Origin: Alphaproteobacteria bacterium | GTDB lineage: Bacteria > Myxococcota_A > UBA796 > GCA-2862545 | Reading direction: 5' to 3' | DNA: 64,000 nucleotides | NCBI GenBank assembly: GCA_020632885.1 | Contig: JACKEQ010000010.1 | Span: 62,001-126,000 of the forward strand | In this document: positions 51,839 through 61,200 of the stretch, in pieces | Numbering within the stretch: position 1 is the stretch's first letter | Layout of the letters: the number at the start of each line of letters is the position of its first letter | The notes under the pieces: generated by a model | Seen by the model: the letters and a program-made list of their open reading frames with translations, nothing else | What the model was told of the DNA's origin: nothing | Databases searched by the model: none | Position numbers and translations under genes: made by a program

Positions 51839-53983
51839 ATGGCGACGGGCACCCCCGAGGGCGGCGTGCAGTCCCTCCTCGAGGGGCGCCTGCTGCTCGT
51901 CACGGGGAAGGGTGGCACCGGCAAGAGCACGGTGGCCGCGGCCCTCGCGATGCTCGCCGCCGCGCGGGGACGGCGGGTGCTGCTCGCCGAGCTCGACATG
52001 TCGCGGTCCGCCATGGCCGGGCTGTTCGGGCGGCCCATCGGGCCTGTGCCGGTGGAGGTCGTGCCGCGCCTCGACGTCACCAACGTGCTCTACGGGCCGG
52101 CCCTCGAGGACTTCATCGGAAACGTCGTGCCGGTGGGGCGGATCGTGCGCCTCGTGCTCGAGAACCCCATCGTGCGCCGGTTCCTCGACTTCACCCCGGG
52201 TGCGCGGGAGATGGCCACGCTCTCGCGGGTGGTGCAGTACGCCACGACCTACGATCTGGTGGTCGTGGACCTCCCGGCCAGCGGGCACGCCTTCAGCCTC
52301 CTCGACGTGACCCGGTCGGCGATCGGGCTGTTCAAGAGCGGCCCCATGCGCGACCGGGCCGAGAAGGTCCGCGAGGTGCTGGAGAAGGAGAGCACCCGTC
52401 TGGCCCTCGTGGCCCTGCCCGAGGAGATGGTGGTCAACGAGACCCTCGAGACCCACGCGCGCTTCGAGCGGTTCGGGCTCCTCTCGCGGCCGCCGGTGCT
52501 CTTCCTCAACCGGGCCACCCTGCCCACCCTCGAGGCGCCGGAGCGCGAGCTCCTCTCCCGGCTCGAGGCCGCTTCCCTCGACCCGCTGCAGGCCGAGTTC
52601 GTGGCCGCGGGTCGCTGGGAGGACGCGCTGGAGCGCGAGACCGAGCGCGCCCTCGAGCGGCTCCGGGCGCTCGACGTCGAGCCCGTGCTCGTGCCTCCCA
52701 CCTCCGAGGGTGGACGGCAGTCCGACGTGCTCCGGAGCATGGCGGTGAGCCTCGGGCGCCACGTCGGGGTCACGCGGCGCCAGCTCCCCGAGCTCGATCT
52801 GCCCCGCCTGCTCGACCCCGAGGCCGGCCGTGTGCGCGGGGAGCCCGTGTCCACGGACGATCTGCAGGCCTGGCTCGCGACGCGCGAGCTCCTCGTCACC
52901 GTGGGGAGCGGAGGGGTCGGCAAGACCACCACCGCCGCCGCCCTCGGCCTGTACGCCGCCCGCCAGGGGCGGAAGGCCATGGTGCTCACCATCGACCCCG
53001 CCCGGCGGCTCGCGAACAGCCTGGGCCTCGAGGCCATCGGCAACGCCGAGACCCGCATCGATCTCTCGGCCTTCCCGGACGCCCGCGGCGAGCTCTGGGC
53101 CATGATGCTCGACAGCCGGTCCACCATGGACGGCCTGATCGCGCGCATCGCGGATCCCGAGGCGGCCGCGCGGATCTACGACAACCACGTCTACCGCCAC
53201 ATGGCGGACACCTTCGCCGGCAGCCAGGACTACATGGCCACCGAGAAGCTCCACGACCTGCTCACGAGCGGCCGGTACGACCTCGTGGTCCTCGACACCC
53301 CGCCCGTGAAGAACGCGCTCGACTTCCTCGAGAGCCCGGGTCGTCTGCTGAACTTCCTCGACGAGAAGGTGCTCGCGTGGTTCCTGGCCCCGCGCCACGG
53401 GATCGGCTGGATGTTCGGCACCCAGGCCGTCGTGCAGCGCCTGCTGCGCCACGTGTTCGGGGAGGAGTTCCTGGACGACCTCTCGGTGTTCTTCGAGGAC
53501 TTCCAGGGCCTCTACGACGGCTTCCGGGAGCGCCACGCCACCGTGGTCGCCGCGCTGCGCGCCGAGAGCACGGGCTTCGTGACCGTGTGCGCGCCCAGCC
53601 AGACCAGCCTGGACGTGGCGGCGTACTTCGTGGAGGAGCTCGGCTCGCGCGAGCTGCCGCGGGCCGGGGTCATCGTGAACCAGGTGCACCTCTGCGCCCA
53701 CGACGAGCACGACGCGAGCGCCGCCCTGGCGGGCGTGGCGGCCGATCTCGGCGCGGATCTCCCGCCCCGCACGGTCCCCGCGGTGCTCGCGCGGCTCGGC
53801 ATGGCCCACCGTCGCCTCCGTGCGCTGGTGGAGATCGAGGGCGAGATGATCGCCCGCCTGCGCCAGGACGTCGCCGGCGGGGGCTTCTTCCAGACCGTGC
53901 CCCGCGTGGAGGGCCAGGTGCACGACCTCGAGAGCCTGCATGCCGTGGGAGCCGCCGTGTTCCGCGAGGCCGAGCGCGTCTGA
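51839..53983 (+). CDS. Tandem (fused) ArsA/GET3-family ATPase
   Basis: This 714-residue cytoplasmic protein contains two ArsA-type P-loop domains. The first has VTGKGGTGKST (22-31), LDVTRSAIGLF and VVDLPASGHAFSLL. The second has TVGSGGVGKTTT (354-364), TIDPARRLANSLGL and VVLDTPPVKNALDFLE. Actinobacteria carry the two halves as separate adjacent genes; here they are joined. The family includes arsenite-efflux ATPases and tail-anchored-protein targeting factors, but no ars genes are near. It lies 10 nt after gyrB, and its stop overlaps the next start (TGATG). Confidence 0.85.
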   Translation: MATGTPEGGVQSLLEGRLLLVTGKGGTGKSTVAAALAMLAAARGRRVLLAELDMSRSAMAGLFGRPIGPVPVEVVPRLDVTNVLYGPALEDFIGNVVPVGRIVRLVLENPIVRRFLDFTPGAREMATLSRVVQYATTYDLVVVDLPASGHAFSLLDVTRSAIGLFKSGPMRDRAEKVREVLEKESTRLALVALPEEMVVNETLETHARFERFGLLSRPPVLFLNRATLPTLEAPERELLSRLEAASLDPLQAEFVAAGRWEDALERETERALERLRALDVEPVLVPPTSEGGRQSDVLRSMAVSLGRHVGVTRRQLPELDLPRLLDPEAGRVRGEPVSTDDLQAWLATRELLVTVGSGGVGKTTTAAALGLYAARQGRKAMVLTIDPARRLANSLGLEAIGNAETRIDLSAFPDARGELWAMMLDSRSTMDGLIARIADPEAAARIYDNHVYRHMADTFAGSQDYMATEKLHDLLTSGRYDLVVLDTPPVKNALDFLESPGRLLNFLDEKVLAWFLAPRHGIGWMFGTQAVVQRLLRHVFGEEFLDDLSVFFEDFQGLYDGFRERHATVVAALRAESTGFVTVCAPSQTSLDVAAYFVEELGSRELPRAGVIVNQVHLCAHDEHDASAALAGVAADLGADLPPRTVPAVLARLGMAHRRLRALVEIEGEMIARLRQDVAGGGFFQTVPRVEGQVHDLESLHAVGAAVFREAERV

Positions 53984-54558
53984 TGGCCGTGGGCTTCCGC
54001 GCGCGCGGGCCCGTGGAGGTCGAGCGGTGGGTCGGCGAGGGTACGTTCTTCGGGACGGGAGAGCCGCCCGGACGACGGATGGCAGGCTGCATCGCGTTCG
54101 TGCTGATCGCCCTGGTCACCCTGGGGGTGTCCGTCGGCGGGCTGTTCGTCGCCCCGCGAGACGCGGACTTCTGGTTCTTCCTCGTTCCGTTCGGGTCCCT
54201 CACCGGTCTCCTGGCCGTCCTGCTCCCGGTGGTCCGCCTGCTCCAACGGGCCCGGGCCGGGCTGGCGGACGCGTCGGGCGTGCGCCTCGGCGACGTGCAC
54301 CTGCCGTGGGCGTCGATCACCGCTGTGCGCGCGGAGAACGTCGAGTGGCGCATCGACGGTGAGGGCGGTCACTCGAACCACATCGAGCACGCGTTGATCG
54401 TCACGACGACGGACGGCGTGCACCACGCCCTGCTGTTCCGCACCTTCGAGGAGGCGGACGCGGTGGCCGACGCCATCCTCGAGCTGCGCCCGCCCGTCCC
54501 CGAGACCCGGCGTCAGGCGAGCAGGATCGCCGCTCCGGAGAGCTCCAGCGCGAGGTAG
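53983..54558 (+). CDS. Hypothetical membrane protein with PH-like C-terminus
   Basis: This 191-residue protein starts at ATG 53983, overlapping the ArsA-like stop. Two membrane helices (about residues 34-57 and 64-84) are followed by a soluble region (GVRLGDVHLPWASITAVRAE, HALIVTTTDGVHHALLFRTF) whose strand pattern resembles bacterial PH domains. Function is unknown. Its last 46 bp overlap the end of the convergent DUF4345 gene, so one of the two 3' ends may be slightly misplaced. Confidence 0.6.
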   Translation: MAVGFRARGPVEVERWVGEGTFFGTGEPPGRRMAGCIAFVLIALVTLGVSVGGLFVAPRDADFWFFLVPFGSLTGLLAVLLPVVRLLQRARAGLADASGVRLGDVHLPWASITAVRAENVEWRIDGEGGHSNHIEHALIVTTTDGVHHALLFRTFEEADAVADAILELRPPVPETRRQASRIAAPESSSAR

Positions 54559-54851
54559 ACGAAGGGCAGGTACACGCCCGGCCAGTCCACCACGAGCCCG
54601 ACGCCGCGGCTCATGCCCATGCCGAAGCACAGGAGCCCCACGGCCCACCGCACGGCCTCACCGCCCTCGGTACCGCGGGTGACGAGCAGCGCGACGGCCA
54701 CGGCGAGCCCGATGCCGCCGTAGACCGCACGCACCTCGTTGCGGGCGAACGGGCTCCCGCCCGGGCTGCCGGTGAGCTCGAGCACGGTGGCGGGTGAGAC
54801 GAGGCCCACGAGCCCCATGACGGCGAAACACACGGCGACGACGATGTCCAC
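54513..54851 (-). CDS. DUF4345-like small membrane protein
   Basis: This 112-residue protein starts at GTG 54851, five nucleotides after GGAGG. It has four hydrophobic helices, the first MDIVVAVCFAVMGLVGLVSP. The segment FARNEVRAVYGGIGLAVAVALL is typical of DUF4345 membrane proteins, for which no function is known. It overlaps the 3' end of the convergent gene. The GFA-family gene lies 26 nt upstream on the same strand, so the two may share a transcript. Confidence 0.75.
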   Translation of the reverse strand: MDIVVAVCFAVMGLVGLVSPATVLELTGSPGGSPFARNEVRAVYGGIGLAVAVALLVTRGTEGGEAVRWAVGLLCFGMGMSRGVGLVVDWPGVYLPFVYLALELSGAAILLA

Positions 54852-54877
54852 GGGCACCTCCGGAGTGTGGGGGGACG

Positions 54878-55321
54878 TCAGCCGACCTTCGGGTCGTCGA
54901 GGTCGATGCGGTAGAGCTTCATGACGCTCTCGCGCGTCAGCAGGCGGTGCTCGCCCTGGTAGGCGAAGCACGCGGGCTTGCAGTCGATGAAGATCTCCCG
55001 GGTCATGCGGAGGTGGTCGCTGTGGTCGAGGAGACCGATGGGGATCTCGTACTTCTCGGCCATGCGGTGGTTCGCGGTGACCCGGTACCACAGGCCCGTT
55101 CCACACGCGTCGCACCAGGCCCGCTCGGCCCACGCCGAGGACTGGAGCTTCTTCACGCGGTCCAGACCGGTGAACCGGATGTCGGTGTGGGGTACTGAGA
55201 TCCCGAGGAACGCGGAGCCCGTCCAGCGCCGGCACATCTCGCAGTGGCAGGCCCCGAAGTCCTCGCGCAGACCGTCGATCTCGAACGTGACCGCGCCGCA
55301 CATGCACCGTCCGGTGTGCAT
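54878..55321 (-). CDS. GFA/CENP-V-family zinc protein
   Basis: This 147-residue protein is read from ATG 55321, behind GGGGAGG at 5 nt. It has the GFA-family zinc ligands: CMCGAVTF, CHCEMCRRWTGSAF and CDACGTGLWY. Some members are called glutathione-dependent formaldehyde-activating enzymes, but that activity is disputed and many act on unknown small molecules. The spacing between the Cys clusters is standard. It is the upstream gene of a small unit with DUF4345. Confidence 0.88.
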   Translation of the reverse strand: MHTGRCMCGAVTFEIDGLREDFGACHCEMCRRWTGSAFLGISVPHTDIRFTGLDRVKKLQSSAWAERAWCDACGTGLWYRVTANHRMAEKYEIPIGLLDHSDHLRMTREIFIDCKPACFAYQGEHRLLTRESVMKLYRIDLDDPKVG

Positions 55322-55340
55322 CCTCACCTCCCCCGGACCG

Positions 55341-56561
55341 TTATCGTCGATAGTGCTCGTACGCCTTGCGGAGCTTGGGCAGGTGGACGTCCAGGAGCCC
55401 CTGGGCCCGACCCGCCGCGCGGTCGCCGTACCAGCGCGCCAGCACGCCCGCGAGGTGCGGCCGGAGGTCGTCGAGGGTGGCGTCGTCGCCGACGCGCTCG
55501 TGCAGCCGCTTCGCCACGGCCGGGCCGGAGTTGTAGCCGATGTACATCAGGTAGAGGTTGCCCCCGAAGGCCTCCCCGAGCTCCGTGGTGTACGCCGCCC
55601 CCGCCTCCAGGGCCTTCCGGCCGTCGAAGCGAGCGTCCGCCGGGTCGCACGGGAACGTCGCCGGGTGCCGCGACAGCGCCAGGCTGTCGGTCTCCAGGGC
55701 GTCGCGGAGGTCGGGGGGCACGGCGCACGGCCGTCCACCACAGTCGCACGCGCTCACCTGCCCGCGCCCGAAGATGTCGCGGAAGGGCGCCCGCTGCGCC
55801 GTCGTCACGCAGAACTGCATCAGGCCCGCGCAACCCGTCGTGCTCACCGCGTACTGCCTCCCCGCCGACTCCACCCACAGGAAGGCCTTGGTCTGCGCGA
55901 AGTGCTCGCGGTCCCGGGTCACCGCGCGGAGCACGGGGTCCCAGCGCGCCATCAACGGCCCGTCGAGGCCCCGCTCGGCGAGCTCCGCCCGCGACACCGA
56001 GAACATCCCGGGCACCGGTCGGGCCGCCCACCAGCCGTAGAGGCGCACGGCCGCGTCGAGCCCCACCGAGGCCGCCGTGCCGTCCGCCAGGTTCGCCGCC
56101 CGCTCGAGCCAGGTGTGCCGGTCGGACCGGAGGGGCACGAGGGTGGGCTGGAGCACGAGCGGCACGAGCACGATCAGCAGCCCGAGGGTGCCGACCCCCT
56201 CGCCCACGAGGGCCAGACGCCCGCCCCGGAGCGGCTGCACGTAGCCCGCCACCCGGGCGGCCAGGCGCGCCACGGCGCCCTCCGCGCGGCGCAGGGGTGC
56301 CCAGAGGGCCGCCAGCACGAGGATCTGGACCGGCAGGTGCACCACGAGCCGCACGGTGAGCGGCCGCGCGCCCACCACCTGCGCGGCCCGCCGCCAGAGC
56401 GTGGGGCCATCGACGTCCCCCGTGAACCCGGCCACCCCATCGCCGAGCCAGCCCAGCCCGAGCCCCACGATCGCGGCCGCCAGCACGGGCACCAGGCTCG
56501 TGATCAGCAGCGTGTCGAGCGCGTTCTTCAGGAACCGGGCGAGGGGGCCGAGGAGCTTCAC
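55341..56561 (-). CDS. Membrane-anchored lytic transglycosylase (SLT family)
   Basis: This 406-residue protein starts at GTG 56561. The N-terminal third is hydrophobic with about four helices (TLLITSLVPVLAAAIVGLGLGWL, LVVHLPVQILVLAALWAPL, LGLLIVLVPLVLQP). The C-terminal SLT domain (about residues 230-400) has KAFLWVESAGRQYAVS with the catalytic Glu, GCAGLMQF, and MYIGYNSGPAVAKRL. It would cleave peptidoglycan between MurNAc and GlcNAc on the periplasmic side. Four Cys (CDCGGRPCAVP, TFPCDP) lie inside the domain, an unusual insertion. It diverges from the TetR gene over about 60 bp. Confidence 0.88.
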   Translation of the reverse strand: MKLLGPLARFLKNALDTLLITSLVPVLAAAIVGLGLGWLGDGVAGFTGDVDGPTLWRRAAQVVGARPLTVRLVVHLPVQILVLAALWAPLRRAEGAVARLAARVAGYVQPLRGGRLALVGEGVGTLGLLIVLVPLVLQPTLVPLRSDRHTWLERAANLADGTAASVGLDAAVRLYGWWAARPVPGMFSVSRAELAERGLDGPLMARWDPVLRAVTRDREHFAQTKAFLWVESAGRQYAVSTTGCAGLMQFCVTTAQRAPFRDIFGRGQVSACDCGGRPCAVPPDLRDALETDSLALSRHPATFPCDPADARFDGRKALEAGAAYTTELGEAFGGNLYLMYIGYNSGPAVAKRLHERVGDDATLDDLRPHLAGVLARWYGDRAAGRAQGLLDVHLPKLRKAYEHYRR

Positions 56562-56603
56562 GACCCCCGGTATCCCCGGGATCTGGATGGGGCCGCTTGC
56601 ACC

Positions 56604-56619
56604 CCTACCGACCGGTAGG
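56604..56619. promoter_or_regulatory. TetR-type operator of the efflux operon
   Basis: CCTACCG-AC-CGGTAGG is a perfect 7+2+7 palindrome ending one base before ATG 56621. This core is similar to the ACCGACCGGT-type operators of other TetR regulators. It sits between the divergent lytic transglycosylase and TetR starts and would control the tetR-MFP-RND operon by occlusion. Confidence 0.75.
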
Positions 56620-56620
56620 T

Positions 56621-57202
56621 ATGGCGTTGGTCATGATGGACGAGACCGGCTCGAGGGAGCGCATCCTGGCCGAGGCCACCCGCCTGTTCGCGCGGAAGGG
56701 CTTCGCGGCCACGTCCGTGCGCGAGGTGGTGGAGGCTGCGGGCACGTCCAAGCCCACGCTGTACTACTACTTCGCGAGCAAGGATGGTCTCTTCCGCGAG
56801 TGCGTGCAGGCCAACCTCGGGGGGCTCGCCCAGCTCGTGGACCTGGCGGTGAACGGTGCCGGCTCGGCGCGCGATCGGCTCGTCGGCTTCCTCGACGTCT
56901 ACGTGCGGGGGGGTCTGCAGAACCCCGACACCGTGAAGCTCCTGCTCACCGCCACCAACGGTGTGGACGCGCCCTGCCTGCCCATCCTCGAGACCTTCCG
57001 GTCCGAGCTCGGCCGGCTCGCCGAGGTGCTCGCCCAGGGCGAGGCCACCGGGGAGATCCGCCCCGGCGACCACACCAGCGCCGTGCGGATGCTGTGCGGC
57101 GCCGCCGACATCGTCCTCTTCTCGGGCCTCCAGGGGGAGGCCGTGCCCGACGACTTCGCAGAGCGCCTCGTCGATCTGCTCTACAGGGGAATCGCCCGAT
57201 GA
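56621..57202 (+). CDS. TetR-family repressor of the RND efflux operon
   Basis: This protein has 193 residues from ATG 56621, or 189 from ATG 56633, which may be the true start as it is clear of the palindrome. The DNA-binding domain reads ERILAEATRLFARKGFAATS, VREVVEAAGTSKPTLYYYF, ASKDGLFREC. The C-terminal part (LLLTATNGVDAPCLPILE, AVRMLCGAADIVLFSG) is the drug-binding and dimer half. It lies head of a translationally coupled operon: its stop overlaps the MFP start (ATGA). It most likely binds 56604-56619. Confidence 0.9.
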   Translation: MALVMMDETGSRERILAEATRLFARKGFAATSVREVVEAAGTSKPTLYYYFASKDGLFRECVQANLGGLAQLVDLAVNGAGSARDRLVGFLDVYVRGGLQNPDTVKLLLTATNGVDAPCLPILETFRSELGRLAEVLAQGEATGEIRPGDHTSAVRMLCGAADIVLFSGLQGEAVPDDFAERLVDLLYRGIAR

Positions 57203-58269
57203 TGCTCTTGTCCCTGCTGCTCGGCTGTGGTGACGCACCCGCCGAAGGCGCCGGAGGTGGTGTCACCGCGGAGCGCCACGCGCCCGACGCGAACGCCACC
57301 CGCGTGGAGGTGGCCCGGATCCGGGGCGACGCCACGCCCGCCATGCGCCTCTCGCTACCCGGCGAGATCGAGGGCTCGCAGGACGTGCTCCTGGCCTCGG
57401 CGCTCGGGGGGCAGGTGGAGCGCGTGATGATCCACCGCGGCGAGACCGTGCGTGCCGGCCAGGTGCTGGCGCGCGTGGACGCGGAGATCTACGCCGCTCA
57501 GCTCGCCCAGGCCGAAGCCCAGCGCGATCAGGCGGCCGCGGAGGCCGGCCGGGTGGAGAAGCTCGGCGATCTCGCCTCGGAGAGCCAGCTCCTGCAGGCC
57601 CGGACGGCCCTGAAGGTCGCCGAGGCCCAGGTGCGCGCGGCCGCCGCGCAGGTCGCCCGCTCCGTGGTCACCGCACCCTTCACCGGTGTGGCCGCGGACG
57701 TGTTCCCGGGCCGCGGGGAGTTCCTGGGGCCCGGCAGCCCCGTGGCCCGCGTCGTGCAGCTCGACCCCGTGCGCGTCACCCTCGCGGTGGCAGACCGGGA
57801 CGTGGTGCTGCTCGAGCCCGGCCAGGAGGTCGTCGTGAGCACCGCCGCCTCCGGCCGCCCCCTGGTCGGCGAGATCGCCTTCATCGGCCGCGCCGCCGAC
57901 AGCCGCACGCGGGCCTTCCCGGTGGAGGTCGAGGTCGAGAACCCCGACGGGATGCTGCTCCCGGGCATGATCGCCACCGTCGCGGTCGACCGGCCCCTCC
58001 CGGAGGGCACGATCGCCATCCCGCAGGACTGGGTGGTCTCCCGGCGCTCCGGGCAGGGCGTGTTCGTCGCGGAGGAGGGCCACGCGAAGTGGGTGTCCAT
58101 CGAGCTCGGCGAGATCCTGCACGACCTGGTCGTCGTGCGATCGGGTCTGGAGGCCGGCGCGCGCGTCATCGTCACCGGCCATCGCGACCTCGTCGACGGT
58201 GACGACGTGCTGATCGGGCGCGAGGGTGTGTGCTGCACCGACGGACGCACGGTCTTCGGGGAGCCCTGA
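57199..58269 (+). CDS. RND efflux periplasmic adaptor (membrane fusion protein), lipoprotein
   Basis: This 356-residue adaptor starts at ATG 57199 (or 57202). It has a short lipoprotein signal MMLLSLLLGC. Adaptor features follow in order: barrel and lipoyl strands LGGQVERVMIHRGETVRAGQVLARVD, a short coiled-coil hairpin (AAQLAQAEAQRDQAAAEAG, ESQLLQARTALKVAEAQV), VVTAPFTGVAADVFPGRGEFL, and the beta-barrel region LVGEIAFIGRAADSRTRAFP and NPDGMLLPGMIATV. It links the RND pump to the outer-membrane channel. Its TGA overlaps the pump start (TGATG). Confidence 0.93.
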   Translation: MMLLSLLLGCGDAPAEGAGGGVTAERHAPDANATRVEVARIRGDATPAMRLSLPGEIEGSQDVLLASALGGQVERVMIHRGETVRAGQVLARVDAEIYAAQLAQAEAQRDQAAAEAGRVEKLGDLASESQLLQARTALKVAEAQVRAAAAQVARSVVTAPFTGVAADVFPGRGEFLGPGSPVARVVQLDPVRVTLAVADRDVVLLEPGQEVVVSTAASGRPLVGEIAFIGRAADSRTRAFPVEVEVENPDGMLLPGMIATVAVDRPLPEGTIAIPQDWVVSRRSGQGVFVAEEGHAKWVSIELGEILHDLVVVRSGLEAGARVIVTGHRDLVDGDDVLIGREGVCCTDGRTVFGEP

Positions 58270-61200
58270 TGATCCGCTCCGTCATCGGCTGGTTCGTGGA
58301 CCACGCCACCACGATCTTCCTCGCGGTGCTCTGCCTCTTCGCGGCGGGCATGGCGTCCTACGTGTCCCTCCCGCGCGAGTCGAACCCCGACATCACCATC
58401 CCCGTGGTGCTCGTGAGCACGCCGTACATCGGGGTCTCCCCGGAGGACGTCGAGGGCCTGATCACCATCCCCCTCGAGAACGAGCTCGCCGGCCTCCGCG
58501 ACGTGAAGGTCATGAAGAGCACCTCCGCCGAGGGTGTGTCGATCGTCAGCATCGAGTTCGAGCCCGACGTCGTCATCGAAGAAGCCCTCCAGAAGGTCCG
58601 CGACGGGGTCTCCAAGGCCAAGCCGAAGCTCCCGACCGACGCCGAGGAGCCCTCCGTGCAGGAGATCTCCTTCAGCGACATCCCCATCGTGCTCGTCACC
58701 ATCGCGGGCGACGTGGACGAGTCCGTGCTCAAGGAGGTCGCCGACCGCCTCGAGGAGGGCGCCACCCGCATCCCGGGCGTGCTGGACGCCAACGTCACCG
58801 GCGGCACCGAGCGCGAGATCTCGATCGAGGTCTACCCGGAGCGCCTCGCGCACTACGGGCTCGCGCTCTACGACGTCACCAACGCCATCCGCGACGAGAA
58901 CGTGAACATCCCCGGCGGCACGGTGTCCACGGGCGACAGCAACGTGCTCCTGCGCGTGCCGGGCGAGTTCAAGCACGTGGAGGACATCGAGCGCGTGGCC
59001 GTGAAGCGCGTGGGCGACCGCCCCGTGTTCGTGCGCGATCTGGCCCGCGTGGTCGACGGCACCGCCGAGCGGAAGACCTACTCCCGCATGAACGGGAACC
59101 CGAGCGTCACCCTCTCCGTCACCAAGCGCGCGGGTGCGAACATCCTCGAGGTCGCCCAGGCCGTGAAGGACCTCGCGAACGAGCAGTCGAAGTCGTGGCC
59201 GGCCGGCGTCACCCACCGCGTGCTCGGCGACCAGTCCGAGAACATCGAGATGTCGGTGACGGACCTCCAGAACAACATCATCACGGCGCTGATCCTGGTG
59301 GTCGGCGTGATCGTGTTCTTCATGGGGCTCCGCAACTCCCTGTTCGTGGCGATCTCCATCCCGCTCTCGATGCTCGCGAGCTTCCTGGTGCTCGACGTGC
59401 TCGGGTTCACCCTGAACATGGTGGTGCTCTTCAGCCTGATGATCGCGCTCGGCATGCTCGTCGACAACGCGATCGTCGTGGTCGAGAACGTCTACCGCCA
59501 CCGCGAGCTCGGCCGTGACGCCCGCGAGGCCGCCGTGCGCGGAACCTCCGAGGTCGCCGTGGCCGTCGGCGCCAGCACCGCCACCACGGTGGCCGCGTTC
59601 TTCCCGATGGTGTTCTGGCCCGGGATCATGGGCGAGTTCATGAGCTTCCTCCCGAAGACCGTGATCATCGTGCTCACCGCGTCCCTGCTGGTCGCCGTGG
59701 CCGTCCTGCCCGTGTACATGGCGCGCTACATGCCCCGGTCCGCGGACCCCGCAGCCGAGGACGAGATCACCGACTCCGGCATCGAGCCGATGCCCGAGCT
59801 CGGCCCGATCATGCGGGCCTACAAGGCGGTCCTCGAGCTCTCCATCCGCTTCCGGTACCTCTCCTTCGCGGCCGGGGTGCTCGCCCTCCTGTTCACGTTC
59901 GCCGCCTACGGCGTGCTCAACCACGGCGTCGAGATGTTCCCGGAGACGGAGCCCGAGCGCGCCAACGTCTTCGTGCGGGCCGCCGAGGGCACGGATCTCG
60001 AGACCACCGACCGCATCGTGCGGCGCATCGAGGGGGTGCTCTCGCGGCAGGACAACGTGGACGTCTGGGTCGCGGAGACGGGCGTGCAGAGCGACGGCAA
60101 CGCGCTCGGGCCGTCCAGCTCGGCCACCAACCAGGCCCGCATCACCGTGGACTTCCTGCCCAGCGAGAACACCGCGAAGCCCGGCGAGAAGGTGCGCGTG
60201 GAGGCGACCTCGACCACCATCGAGAAGCTCCGGCACGCCCTCGCCGACATCCCGGGTGCTGAGATCCGCATCGAGAAGGAGCGCATGGGGCCCCCGGTGG
60301 GCAAGCCCATCGCGGTGGAGGTGCGCGGTCCGGACTTCCACGGCGTCGGTGAGCTCGCCCTCGAGGTGCGCCGGGCCATCCGCAAGCTGGACGGCGTGGC
60401 GGACCTCTCCGACGACTACCGTGTCGGACGCCCCGAGATGCCCTTCCGCATCGACCGTGGCGCGGCGAAGCGCGTGGGGGTCAGCACCGCGGGCATCGGC
60501 GACACCCTGCGCACCGCGGTCTCCGGCACGAAGGCGAGCGCGCTGCGCGAGGGGGAGGACGAGCACGACATCGTGGTCCGGCTGGCCCCCGCCTACCGCG
60601 GCGACCTGCAGAGCATCCTCGACCTCCGGCTCCCCGGCCGCGAGGACACCAGCCCCAGCACCTTCGCCGTGCCCCTCTCCACCGTCGCGTCCGCGGGGCT
60701 GGCGGGCGGCACGGGCTCCATCCGGCACGTCGATCAGGACCTGGTGGTCACCATCCAGGGCGACGTGATCGAGGGCGCCAACCAGGTCGCCGTGCAGGCC
60801 GCCGTGGAGGACCTCATCGCGAAGTGGCCCGCGAAGGACGGCTACCGGCTCCAGCTCGCCGGCAGCCGCGACGAGCAGGACCAGGCCACGGCCTTCCTCG
60901 GTCGGGCGTTCGCCACCGCGTGCGCGCTGATCCTCCTGGTGCTCGTCACCCAGTTCGACAGCATCTGGATGCCGATCATCATCCTCGTCACCGTGGCCCT
61001 CTCGCTCATCGGGGTGCTCTGGGGCCTCGTGATCACCGGCACGCCGTTCGGGATCATCATGACGGGCATCGGCGTCATCAGCCTCGCGGGCGTGGTGGTG
61101 AACAACGCCATCGTGCTCCTCGACTACGTGCAACAGCTCCAGGCCCGCGGGATGTCCGTGCGCGACAGCCTCGTGCGCGCCGGGATCACACGGTTCCGGC

